Assembly: GCA_964500225.1 (NCBI GenBank)
Contig: CAZCOA010000033.1
Span: 1-31,672, forward strand
Reading direction: 5' to 3'
Source of the DNA: JAAYDY01 sp964500225
GTDB taxonomy: Bacteria; Planctomycetota; Phycisphaerae; FEN-1346; JAACEH01
Length of the DNA: 31,672 bases
Part shown: one piece after another, positions 22,895-30,703 of the stretch
Layout: the number at the start of each line of letters is the position of its first letter
Numbering within the stretch: position 1 is the stretch's first letter
Translations under genes and position numbers: made by a program
The notes under the pieces: model-generated
Told to the model about the DNA's origin: nothing
Seen by the model: only the letters and a program-made list of their open reading frames with translations
Database searches by the model: none

Positions 22895-23998
22895 CTAACT
22901 CCACGCAGTCGGGTTCTTCTCGGCGGCGCTGGCCTGGACTTTGACGTCGGGCAGGGCCGCGCGCAGGAGCTTGGCCAGTCCGGCGACGGCGGGGTGCTCG
23001 GTGGCGTAATGGCCGGCGACGATGGCGACCATGCCGGCATCAACGGCGGCCAGACGCTCGTGGTGTTTCATTTCGCCGGTCACCAGGACCTGTGCCCCTG
23101 CGGCGCGGGCCTGCGGCCAGTAGTTGCCGCCGGCACCGCCCAGGACGGCGGCCCGCTCCACGTTGCCCTTGAGCGAGCCGACCACCTCAACGGTTTTGAC
23201 GCCCAGGGCCCGTCGCACGCGGCCCACAAACGTCTTCAGGGCGACGGCCTTGACGAGTTTGCCCGCGCGGCCAAGGCCCGCCCCCTCGGCCACCACGTCC
23301 AGCGGATAGAGGTCGATGGCCGGCGTCTCGTAGCTATGGGCGGCCCGGACGGCGGCCACCACCTCGGCCACCCGATCCGTCGGCACCACGGTTTCCATGC
23401 GCAGCTCGTCCACCTGCTGCCTGCGGCCGGGCGTGCCGACGGTCGGATGAGCCGATTCGCCGGGTAGGAACGTGCCCGCTCCGCTGACACGGAATGAGCA
23501 TTGGCTATACTGGCCGATATGCCCTGCCCCGGCGTCGAAGGCGGCACGCTCGACGCGGTCGAGGTCGCCTGGGGGCACAAAGACGACGAGCTTGGTCGCT
23601 CGGCTGACGGCGGCAGGGACCAGGGGCACGGTGTCCATCAGGCCGAGACTGCGTGCGAGGATGTCGTTGAGGCCGTCGCGGGCGGCATCGTAGTTGGTAT
23701 GTGCAGCGATGAGGGCGATGCCGGCGGCGGCCAGGTCCAGGGCGATGCGTCCATCGTGAGTATCGGGGCACAGCCGCTTCATGGGCGACAGAAACAGCGG
23801 ATGGTGGGTGACGATGAGTTCGGCTTTCAGTCGGCGTGCTTCGTTGACGACGGCGTCGGTGTGGTCGAGGGCGACGAGGAGCCGCGTGACGTTGGCGGCC
23901 GGATCGCCGATGAGCAAGCCGCAGTTGTCCCAACTTTCCTGAAGCGCCAGGGGCGCCGCCCGGTCAATTGCAGCCAGCACGTCGCGAACTTGCGTCAT
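22895..23998 (-). CDS. Nif3/YbgI-family dinuclear metal-binding protein
   Basis: This 367-residue protein matches the long form of the Nif3-like family. The two halves of the metal site are present: H65-H66 in VTHHPLFL, D104 in HTNYDAARDG, and H330 and E334 in GHYATEHP near the C-terminus. GEMKHHE precedes the last block. Residues about 130-230 hold the inserted PII-like domain, seen in the 360-370-residue bacterial members. The family is described as GTP cyclohydrolase 1 type 2-like, but its real reaction is unsettled. ATG 23998 has GGGAGG upstream and a readable promoter at 24054-24082. The upstream in-frame extension to 24175 is not preferred. Confidence 0.93.
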   Translation of the reverse strand: MTQVRDVLAAIDRAAPLALQESWDNCGLLIGDPAANVTRLLVALDHTDAVVNEARRLKAELIVTHHPLFLSPMKRLCPDTHDGRIALDLAAAGIALIAAHTNYDAARDGLNDILARSLGLMDTVPLVPAAVSRATKLVVFVPPGDLDRVERAAFDAGAGHIGQYSQCSFRVSGAGTFLPGESAHPTVGTPGRRQQVDELRMETVVPTDRVAEVVAAVRAAHSYETPAIDLYPLDVVAEGAGLGRAGKLVKAVALKTFVGRVRRALGVKTVEVVGSLKGNVERAAVLGGAGGNYWPQARAAGAQVLVTGEMKHHERLAAVDAGMVAIVAGHYATEHPAVAGLAKLLRAALPDVKVQASAAEKNPTAWS

Positions 23999-24053
23999 CG
24001 TGGTCCTCCCTTCGGTTTTGCCGCACCGCCACAGACATGGATGGTTGAGGGAA

Positions 24054-24082
24054 AGTGTAGCAGACAACGGACGACGATGCAA
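24054..24082 (-). promoter_or_regulatory. Probable promoter of the Nif3-family gene
   Basis: On the minus strand TTGCAT (24082-24077) and TACACT (24059-24054) are separated by 17 bases. The match to consensus is moderate. The start near 24047 would give a leader of about 48 bases. Confidence 0.45.
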
Positions 24083-24129
24083 AGACAACCGTGCAGGCGT
24101 CGCGAGAAAGCCCCCGCGATGCGGGTTAT

Positions 24130-24172
24130 GGGGCACGTAACTCAATGTATGACGATGAGTTGCGTGCTGCCC
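24130..24172 (-). terminator. Long hairpin at the 3' end of the exported protein gene
   Basis: Bases 24133-24144 pair with 24156-24167 (12 pairs including one G-T), and 24130-24132 pair with 24170-24172 after a 2-base bulge. The loop is 11 bases. It sits about 40 bases beyond the stop of the 912-residue protein gene. There is no T-run, so it may be a Rho-dependent end, an mRNA-stabilising structure, or something else. Confidence 0.4.
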
Positions 24173-24211
24173 CACTCATTCTCCCGGGTTCAGGCGCGGG
24201 GCCGTCGGCGG

Positions 24212-26950
24212 TCACATGCCGCTGGGGAACCGCTGGAAGGCGGTGGGCTGTGACGGTTCGGAGGCGGTCGCGGCGGGGGCCTGATCGGCGGCGACCGGCT
24301 CGGCGCGGCTCAGGGGCACCAGGACGTTGGCGAAGCCGCGGTCGAGCGTGTCGTCGCGGATGCCGACCAGGGCGCTGACACCGTTGAAGGAGGGCGACCA
24401 CGGCAGGACGTAGCGGCGGACGATGGTCTGGCCGGGCGACACGCGGGCGGCGTAGTGGCTCAGCATCGGCCGCCCCGGAATCTGAACACAGGCCGTGAAA
24501 CTCGTCGGCTTCGAGGCGGTACACTCGATGTCCTGCTCGATCACGAGGTTGGCTCCGTCGCGGAATGCGACGGCCCGAGTGCGGCCGGTGGCCATCTGGA
24601 AATCGACAGGCGCGACCGCCAGAAACCGGTATGTGGACTTCGACTCCACGGTGAAGTCGGCGAGGATCTCTTTGCGGCCGACGGTCTCGTTGTAGGGCAC
24701 GACGACGGTCAGGGGCTGCACGAGCTGCTCACCCTGGGCCAACTGGAAATTGATAATCGTCCTGTCGGTAACCCATCCGCGCGGCATTGCGAGGCGCAGT
24801 TGGCCGGAGATCGGGCGGTTGAAGCAGTTGGTGAACTCGACCTCCACCTGGTGGCGGCGGTAGGCGGCGGGAAGGCTGCCGCCACGCAGGCGGAACGACC
24901 GTCGTGTCTGCGAAATCTGCGGGTCGATGCCGGTGATGAAGACGGGCATCGGTTGAAGGGTAACACCCGTAATGCCCCCGAAGTGCGGCAGAGGCGTCCG
25001 GTTGCCCAGGAGGTCGGTCTGCATCAGACCGTCGCCAAGGTATAGCGGCATCTGAACGGGTTGGCGTTCGCCCTGTTTCCAGAGGACGAGGATTTCGCTG
25101 CCGTCTTCACGCTGAAAGACCATGGCCTCGACGTGGTTTTCCAGCGGGAGCCAGCCCGCGAAAACGGCGCCGCCGAGCATGTCCGTAAGGGTGCGAGCCA
25201 CCAGGAGCAGATCGGACGGCTCGGTGGGGGATCGCATGAGGCCGGTTTCGGTGTCCACGAGGCGATGGAAGAACGCCGTGTCGGCGCCGACCCGCTTGGC
25301 AGCCAGGACGCGCTGAACGAAATCGAACACCACATCGTCGGCGGCGCGTTGCGACCGGGCCATGGGATCAATTGCCAGGTAAACCCGCTTGCCCTCGGCG
25401 ACCTGGAATCCGGCGAGGCATTCCTGGATCTGGTGCGGCTGAATCTCGGGACCGATGCACAGGGAGAGGAAGTCGATGCCCTGTGGAAACACCCGGGGCG
25501 GCCCGCGGAAGGCCGGCCACGGGACGCCGATGGGCGTGGCCGCGGTGAGGCGGTCCATCTGCTTCACGGCGGCGTCCAGCAGGGTCGGGTCCGACTGGAG
25601 CCGCGCGGTGCTGGGATCGTCGTCGCGGCCGAGTTGCCAGAGGCCGAACAGGGTGCCGTACTCACTGACGGTGAAGCCGAGAGACGGTTGCCAGACGGAC
25701 TCCTGGAGGCCCAGGAGGTCGGCCATGCCGGTAATGGGATCGGTGACGTTCTGGAGCAGATGTCGCGGAGGTTCGGCCAGGACACCGATGCACTCGATGT
25801 GTTGCTGCCTCATCAGGCGCAGGACGCGACGGACGGCGTCGTCGCCCAAGCGGAGGTCGTCGGCGGTGGTGTCGGCACGCCACAGGGGAATCTTCACGGT
25901 GCGGACGCCCAAGGCACCGACAATTTGGGCCAGGAGGTCGGGGTCGTCGATGCCCGTCGGGTCGGCCAGGCCGAAACCATTGCCGATGAGGTGCGGGGCG
26001 TTTTGTCGCGGTGCCATGACGGCAAACGACACGCGGCGCATCAGGACCGAGGGCGTGTCGCCAGGAATGTCGTAGGCGACATGGTACACGCCGACGGGCA
26101 AATCCTTCAGTTCCACGTCGCGTCGTCCGTCGCCCTGCGGTCCGGGCACCAGCGACGCCACGCGGTCCATCACCAGCCGTCCGCGGTCGTCGCGGATCGT
26201 AAGACGCCCGGGGAAAGAGCCCGACAACAACCCGTCGGCCCGCAGGTGGAGGGTGATCACGTCCCCCTTCTCGTAGAGCATACGACCGTCCTTAAGCTCC
26301 AGGCGCAATCGCGGGATCCGGTAGATAGTGATGTTGTCGAACCACACCTTGGCACCGATGTCCTGGGCCGTCTCGCCGCGGACCTCCATGGAAAGGCCGA
26401 GGAACCGGGCGGGCGGCTGTCCGGGAATCGTGCCGACGGACGAGATGAACCTCTCGACGCGGGTCCACGGCAGGTCGCCGCCGAGCGGCTCGGTGGTCAC
26501 CTTGGTCCCCTGGATCGCGCGGCCCTGCTGATCGTTGAGCCAGAGGCCCAGGATCGCGCGACTGCTGCGCAACCCCTCGGTGCGAATCCAGCCTTCGACG
26601 TAGTAGTCGTAGGCGGTGTTGATCGCCAGGCGCATCGGTTCGTACTCGTAGGCACAGTCGCCGCCGTTCATCTGGAGGCAGAAACTCGTGCCGGCGGTCT
26701 GGGCCGCATCGGTATCGAAACGCCCTCGCGTGTACGCCGGATACCCACGGCCGCGGACCTTCGACCAGTAGAGCGGCTCGGTCTCGCCGAGTCTCACCTC
26801 GAGCTCGAAGTCGAACGTTTTGATCGGTTCGCGGAAGTGTTGGCGGAGGTCGGTCACATTGGTCTGTATGGCCTCGGGCGGCGGGATCTGGGCGGCGCAC
26901 GGCATAGCCGTCCACAGAGCGACGACTCCGAGAACCACACGGATTCGCAT
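24212..26950 (-). CDS. Large exported multidomain protein, glycoside-hydrolase-like architecture
   Basis: This 912-residue protein has a signal peptide (hydrophobic 5-17, cleavage near AA-Q21). Residues about 35-210 look like a carbohydrate-binding jelly roll that ends in KVWFDNITIYRIP. Residues about 215-320 resemble an Ig-like or MG2-type domain. A central region (about 330-620) has alternating strands and helices that could be a TIM barrel (GALGVRTVKIPLW, FLSLCIGPEI, KRVYLAIDPM), but I see no certain catalytic Glu pair. A C-terminal part has an NEW3-like domain (HQVEVEFTNCFNRP). It is probably a periplasmic or surface glycan-acting protein. ATG 26950 has GGGAG upstream. It diverges from deoC and has no partner gene on its strand. 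Confidence 0.75.
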   Translation of the reverse strand: MRIRVVLGVVALWTAMPCAAQIPPPEAIQTNVTDLRQHFREPIKTFDFELEVRLGETEPLYWSKVRGRGYPAYTRGRFDTDAAQTAGTSFCLQMNGGDCAYEYEPMRLAINTAYDYYVEGWIRTEGLRSSRAILGLWLNDQQGRAIQGTKVTTEPLGGDLPWTRVERFISSVGTIPGQPPARFLGLSMEVRGETAQDIGAKVWFDNITIYRIPRLRLELKDGRMLYEKGDVITLHLRADGLLSGSFPGRLTIRDDRGRLVMDRVASLVPGPQGDGRRDVELKDLPVGVYHVAYDIPGDTPSVLMRRVSFAVMAPRQNAPHLIGNGFGLADPTGIDDPDLLAQIVGALGVRTVKIPLWRADTTADDLRLGDDAVRRVLRLMRQQHIECIGVLAEPPRHLLQNVTDPITGMADLLGLQESVWQPSLGFTVSEYGTLFGLWQLGRDDDPSTARLQSDPTLLDAAVKQMDRLTAATPIGVPWPAFRGPPRVFPQGIDFLSLCIGPEIQPHQIQECLAGFQVAEGKRVYLAIDPMARSQRAADDVVFDFVQRVLAAKRVGADTAFFHRLVDTETGLMRSPTEPSDLLLVARTLTDMLGGAVFAGWLPLENHVEAMVFQREDGSEILVLWKQGERQPVQMPLYLGDGLMQTDLLGNRTPLPHFGGITGVTLQPMPVFITGIDPQISQTRRSFRLRGGSLPAAYRRHQVEVEFTNCFNRPISGQLRLAMPRGWVTDRTIINFQLAQGEQLVQPLTVVVPYNETVGRKEILADFTVESKSTYRFLAVAPVDFQMATGRTRAVAFRDGANLVIEQDIECTASKPTSFTACVQIPGRPMLSHYAARVSPGQTIVRRYVLPWSPSFNGVSALVGIRDDTLDRGFANVLVPLSRAEPVAADQAPAATASEPSQPTAFQRFPSGM

Positions 26951-27060
26951 GACCGACTCCCGGCAACCCACGCGCGCAGGGGGTCCCCGACGGCGGGGCG
27001 CCCCAGGTCTTGTATCGACCATCGGACCGTGACCCCTTGAGAGCGGCTCGGCCTAGATCA

Positions 27061-27089
27061 TGGACGACCAATGGAGCAAGACGTAGAAT
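27061..27089 (+). promoter_or_regulatory. Probable promoter of deoC
   Basis: TGGACG (27061-27066) and TAGAAT (27084-27089) are 17 bases apart. Transcription would begin near 27096, inside the first arm of a perfect 8-bp inverted repeat. The leader to ATG 27144 would be about 48 bases. Confidence 0.45.
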
Positions 27090-27093
27090 GGCG

Positions 27094-27117
27094 CCGCTGC
27101 CACGCCGGCGGCAGCGG
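27094..27117 (+). promoter_or_regulatory. Perfect inverted repeat at the predicted deoC transcript start
   Basis: CCGCTGCC (27094-27101) and GGCAGCGG (27110-27117) are perfect complements around an 8-base spacer. The site could be a repressor operator at +1 or a protective 5' mRNA stem. It ends 10 bases before the AAAGGAG ribosome-binding site (27128-27134). Confidence 0.45.
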
Positions 27118-27143
27118 AACCCCATGCAAAGGAGCTGCACACG

Positions 27144-27848
27144 ATGACCTCATGGACCGCCAAGAGTTTGGCTGTACTTATCGATCATACGATTCTCCGC
27201 CCCGCCCACACGCTGGACGATGTGCGGCAAACGTGCCGCGAGGCCGTCCAATGGGGATTCCACACAGTGTGTGTCAGTCCGTACGATCTGCCGCTGGTAG
27301 TGGACCAGTTGGCCGGCACGGGCGTCAAGGCGGGGGCGGCCCTGGGGATTCCGATGGGGTTCGGGACGTGTCTCCAGAAGGTCCGCGCGGCCGAGGATGC
27401 CGTGGCCGTCGGGGCCGACGAGGTGGACTTCGTGGTGAACCTGACGGCGGTGGCCAGCGGCCGCTGGAACGACGTGGCCGACGAGCTCCAGGCCATGCGC
27501 AGCGTGACCGAGGGCCGCGTGCTCAAGCTGATTTTCGAGACCTGCTATCTGAACGACGACCAGAAACGGCGTCTGTGCGACCTGTGCTGCGAGGCCGGGC
27601 TGGACTTTGTGAAGACCTCGACCGGCTTCGGACCCGGCGGCGCGACGGCGGAGGACATACGGCTGATGAAGGCCCAGGTGGCGGGCCGCGCGGGCGTGAA
27701 GGCCGCCGGCGGAATCCGGACGTTCGAGCAGGTGCGGACGATGGTCGAGGCCGGGGCGGTGCGCATCGGCACCAGCGCCGGCGTGGCGATCATGCGGCAA
27801 TTTCTTGGCGAAAGTCAGCCCCCCGCGGCCCGGGCGTGCGACGAGTGA
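27144..27848 (+). CDS. deoC: Deoxyribose-phosphate aldolase
   Basis: This 234-residue class I aldolase splits 2-deoxyribose-5-phosphate into glyceraldehyde-3-phosphate and acetaldehyde in nucleoside salvage. Key residues are in place: D95 in EVDFVVN, the Schiff-base K157 in DFVKTSTGF, and K186 in VKAAGGIRT. The phosphate-binding end is RIGTSAG. The usual IGFPLG motif reads GIPMGFG, a small deviation. AAAGGAG lies 9 bases before ATG 27144. It stands alone on the plus strand, with no other nucleoside catabolic gene nearby. Confidence 0.95.
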   Translation: MTSWTAKSLAVLIDHTILRPAHTLDDVRQTCREAVQWGFHTVCVSPYDLPLVVDQLAGTGVKAGAALGIPMGFGTCLQKVRAAEDAVAVGADEVDFVVNLTAVASGRWNDVADELQAMRSVTEGRVLKLIFETCYLNDDQKRRLCDLCCEAGLDFVKTSTGFGPGGATAEDIRLMKAQVAGRAGVKAAGGIRTFEQVRTMVEAGAVRIGTSAGVAIMRQFLGESQPPAARACDE

Positions 27849-27957
27849 CGTCGGATGCCAGGCGGAGCGTTCGGCGGAGAAGGGCTCGCCGCTGTCACTA
27901 GGTTCCGAACCTTACCTTTCCAGGGGCAGCTACGCGCAGGGGCACGGAGACTCGTCG

Positions 27958-27977
27958 ATGCCTGACGGGGCAGGCAT
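27958..27977. terminator. Hairpin between convergent deoC and usp genes
   Basis: ATGCCTG (27958-27964) and CAGGCAT (27971-27977) form a perfect 7-bp stem with a 6-base loop. No T-run follows on either strand, so it may be a weak bidirectional end. A 13-base palindrome AGGTTC-c-GAACCT lies in the same spacer at 27900-27912. Confidence 0.35.
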
Positions 27978-27996
27978 GGCACCCGGCGGCTTGCAT

Positions 27997-28449
27997 CTAC
28001 TTCACCATCAGCACCGGGCAGGGAACCATGTCGGCGATTTTCTGAAGTTCGCGGGCCAGGAGGTCGCGCGTGGCCTGGCTCGACTGGAATGCTCCGATAA
28101 CCACGAGGTCGGCATTCAGTTGCTTCTGTTGCGACAAGACCGACGTATGATAAGGTCCTTTGACGAGGACCTGCTCGACCTGCACCTTCTCCTCCAGAGC
28201 CATGGTACGAACGCGGTCCAGGTATTGCCGCGCGCTGGTCTCCAGCTCAACCTGGAAATCGCTCATTTCCTGTGTAGCCAGAATGCGGTAGGTGAGGAGG
28301 TTTTTGAGGGTCTCGGTGTCGATCACGGCCATGGCCGTCATGCGTGCACCGACCTCCCGGGCCAGGCGGATGGCCTCCTCGGCCGCGCGGAAGCTCTGCC
28401 GACTGCCGTCCACCAGGACCATAATGTGCGTAAACGCCTTCTTGGCCAT
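27997..28449 (-). CDS. Universal stress protein (UspA family)
   Basis: This 150-residue protein has the Usp alpha/beta fold pattern: the opening strand HIMVLVDGSRQSFRAAEEAIRLA, the second strand MTAMAVID, and the closing ADLVVIGAFQSS and CPVLMVK. The ATP-binding motif G-2x-G-9x-G-S/T is not present, so it belongs to the non-ATP-binding class, as E. coli UspA. It starts 11 bases after the V-ATPase D gene with AGGAGA as ribosome-binding site, so it is the last gene of that operon. This suggests stress-linked control of, or response to, ion-gradient status, by position only. Confidence 0.9.
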   Translation of the reverse strand: MAKKAFTHIMVLVDGSRQSFRAAEEAIRLAREVGARMTAMAVIDTETLKNLLTYRILATQEMSDFQVELETSARQYLDRVRTMALEEKVQVEQVLVKGPYHTSVLSQQKQLNADLVVIGAFQSSQATRDLLARELQKIADMVPCPVLMVK

Positions 28450-28460
28450 CGAGGGATCTC

Positions 28461-29093
28461 CTAACGGTCCGAACCGGCGGCGAGCCGGGCCTTGACCATC
28501 TTCATCATGACCACACTCTCGCGCTCGCGTTCTTCCAGCGTGTCGTTGATGTATTTGATCGTTTCCTCGTAGCTCGGAATGAAGAGCTTCTCGAGGGCGT
28601 TGGTGCGCCGCTGTGTCTTGCGAAGCTCGCGAGCCAGACGCACCACCAGGTTCTGCAACTCCGCCAGTTGTCCGACCATCCGCAACACCTCGGTGAACAA
28701 CTTCGCCACCTCGTCCACGCGCGACGTGCTGTCCAGCGCGCCGAGCGACGGTTTGGCCTCGCTGTATTGGACCGCCAGACTCGGCAACGCGATACCCATC
28801 AGCGGACGGCTGCGCACCTCGACGTCGTGGCCGGCGGCCGCAATCAGGCTCTGCCGCTGAAGGGCGTCGCTGCCCGACTCGATGATCGCCTCGCGCAGTG
28901 CCGCGAAGGCCTTCTCCAGGAGCGGGTCCAGCTCGCTTTCCATCTTGCGGACGCGGTCCAGGTGGCCCATCAGCTCGATAGTCAGAATGGTCCGCTTCTG
29001 GTCCAGAAGCTCAAAGCCCTGCGTCGCCGTCGCCAGGTCGCGCTTCAGCTCGAGGTACTTCGATTTTGTCGGCGCCACTTCCAGCTTGGCCAT
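28461..29093 (-). CDS. atpD: V/A-type ATP synthase subunit D (central stalk)
   Basis: This 210-residue protein matches subunit D. It has the N-terminal PTKSKYLELKRDLATATQGFELLDQKR block and long helices that form a coiled coil. The C-terminal return helix has RRTNALEKLFIPSYEETIKYI. It is the rotor shaft that links the catalytic head to the membrane ring. GGAAG lies about 10 bases before the ATG. It follows subunit B across a 144-base spacer, larger than other gaps in this operon. I, K, E, C and F subunits are not in the window. The symbol follows V/A-type naming. Confidence 0.93.
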   Translation of the reverse strand: MAKLEVAPTKSKYLELKRDLATATQGFELLDQKRTILTIELMGHLDRVRKMESELDPLLEKAFAALREAIIESGSDALQRQSLIAAAGHDVEVRSRPLMGIALPSLAVQYSEAKPSLGALDSTSRVDEVAKLFTEVLRMVGQLAELQNLVVRLARELRKTQRRTNALEKLFIPSYEETIKYINDTLEERERESVVMMKMVKARLAAGSDR

Positions 29094-29154
29094 ACGTTTT
29101 CACTTCCATGGACGGCTCGCAAGCCGCCCCAGCAAAACCACTCTGCCGTTTCAC

Positions 29155-29175
29155 GGCGGGTTCCCGGAACCCGCC
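29155..29175. repeat. Near-perfect palindrome in the B-D spacer of the V-ATPase operon
   Basis: GGCGGGTTCC (29155-29164) and GGAACCCGCC (29166-29175) are exact complements with one base between. A second hairpin CGGCT-cgca-AGCCG lies at 29113-29126. The same spacer has a GCGG/CCGC repeat near 29200. These could be an intergenic REP-like element or an mRNA-processing site that sets the B to D ratio. Confidence 0.5.
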
Positions 29176-29237
29176 CTGCCCTCTCGTCCGCGCGGCCGCA
29201 AACCGCAGCCCCACAAACGGCGCGGCAGGCGCCCCCG

Positions 29238-30698
29238 TCACGTCTCGGGCGGCACGAGCGGCTTGAAGACCGGCTCGTCGCCCAGGGCTACGGTCTGGAC
29301 ATCGGATTCCTTGTCGCCGACATAGTGCGCATCCAGAAGCGCCTCGCTCAGCCGATGCAGCTCGCTTCGAGGCAGCAGGCTGAGCACCTTCCAGCCCAGG
29401 TCGAGCGTTTCGTCGATGGACCGGTTTTCGTACTCGCCCTGGCCCAGGAACTTCATTTCGAACGTGTTGCCGAACTCCAGGTACTGCTTGTCGAGGACGC
29501 TGAGTTCCTCTTCGCCGATGACGGCGGCCAGGCCGCGGACCTGCTTGACGTAGCTGTAGGCCGCGAAAAGCTGGCTGGCCAGCGGCCCGTGGTCGGCCCG
29601 CGTGTACCCTTCGCCGATACCGTCTTTCATGAGTCGCGACAGACTCGGCAGACCGGCGATCGGCGGATAGACGCCTCGCTGGAACAGCTCGCGTTCCAGC
29701 ACAATCTGGCCTTCGGTGATGTAGCCGGTGAGGTCGGGCACCGGGTGGCTGATGTCGTCGGAAGGCATCGTGAGGATGGCCATCTGGGTAATGGAACCGT
29801 CGCTGCCTCGGATGCGGCCGGCGCGTTCGTAGATTTCGGCCAGGTCGCTGTAGAGGTAGCCGGGATACCCTTTGCGTCCGGGGATTTCGCCGCGGGCCGT
29901 ACCGATTTCGCGCAGGGACTCGCAGTAGTTGGTCATGTCGGTCATCAGCACCAGCACATGGCGTCCGAGGTCGAAGGCCAGGTGCTCCGCGAGCGTCAGG
30001 GCCGACCGCGGCGTCAGGAGCCGCTCGATGCTCGGCGCCGAGGCCAGCGACAGGAACAGGGCCACATTGGCCAGCACGCCGCTCTGCTCGAAAGTGCGGG
30101 TGAAGTACTGGGCCACGTCGTACTTGACGCCCATGGCGGCGAAGACGATGGAGAACTGCGTCTGTTCGCCCAGGAGGGTGGCCTGTCGGACGATCTGGGC
30201 GGCAAGGCGGTCGTGCGGCATGCCGCTACCGGAGAAGATGGGGAGCTTCTGGCCGCGGACGAGGGAGTTCATGCCGTCGATGGCGCTGACGCCGGTCTGG
30301 ATGAATTCTCGCGGATACTGGCGGCTGTAGGGATTGATCGGCGCGCCATTAATGTCGCGTAACGCAGCCGAGAGCGGCATCGGCCCGCCGTCGAGCGGAC
30401 GTCCCAGGCCGTCGAAGACGCGGCCGAGCATGTCGGCCGACACGGGCAGTTCGAGCGTCTTGCCCAGGAAACGGACGCGCGTTGCCTGATTCGACAGGCC
30501 CGAGGTGCCTTCGAGCACCTGGACGACGGCCTCGCGTTCGCCCACGTCCAGCACGCGGCCAAGGCGGAAATTGCCCTGTGGATCCTGAATCTCGACGATC
30601 TCGTCGAAGCCCACGTCGTGCGGCTTGTGGACCACCACCAGCGGCCCATCGATCCGCCGCGTGCCGACATACGTCAATGCCCTATCGCGCACTGCCAT
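29238..30698 (-). CDS. atpB: V/A-type ATP synthase subunit B (non-catalytic regulatory subunit)
   Basis: This 486-residue protein is the B-type subunit of the V/A head. At the site of the P-loop it has SGSGMPHDRL (156-165), without the GKT needed for catalysis, as is normal for B. SDDISHPVPDLTGYITEGQ and PSLSRLMKDGIGEGYTR are hallmarks of the family. Its interface with A forms part of the ATP site. ATG 30698 lies 5 bases after the subunit A stop, preceded by GAAGG. The longer frame into 31133 is an antisense-free overlap with A and not real. The symbol follows V/A-type naming. Confidence 0.95.
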   Translation of the reverse strand: MAVRDRALTYVGTRRIDGPLVVVHKPHDVGFDEIVEIQDPQGNFRLGRVLDVGEREAVVQVLEGTSGLSNQATRVRFLGKTLELPVSADMLGRVFDGLGRPLDGGPMPLSAALRDINGAPINPYSRQYPREFIQTGVSAIDGMNSLVRGQKLPIFSGSGMPHDRLAAQIVRQATLLGEQTQFSIVFAAMGVKYDVAQYFTRTFEQSGVLANVALFLSLASAPSIERLLTPRSALTLAEHLAFDLGRHVLVLMTDMTNYCESLREIGTARGEIPGRKGYPGYLYSDLAEIYERAGRIRGSDGSITQMAILTMPSDDISHPVPDLTGYITEGQIVLERELFQRGVYPPIAGLPSLSRLMKDGIGEGYTRADHGPLASQLFAAYSYVKQVRGLAAVIGEEELSVLDKQYLEFGNTFEMKFLGQGEYENRSIDETLDLGWKVLSLLPRSELHRLSEALLDAHYVGDKESDVQTVALGDEPVFKPLVPPET

Positions 30699-30703
30699 CG
30701 CCG

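Noticed and set aside
21160..23043. 627-residue minus-strand open frame
   Set aside because: It overlaps the CorA-like gene in antisense, with no start site or family match. Only the short stretch at 21290-21480 deserved comment.
24130..24173. Integron attC site
   Set aside because: The imperfect hairpin recalls attC, but the core motifs GTTRRRY and RYYYAAC each have a mismatch, and there is no integrase or cassette array.
25061..27040. 659-residue plus-strand open frame
   Set aside because: It runs antisense to the exported 912-residue protein, which has a signal peptide and ribosome-binding site.
29011..29241. 76-residue minus-strand frame between V-ATPase B and D
   Set aside because: It overlaps the start of subunit D, crosses the hairpins and lacks a convincing start.
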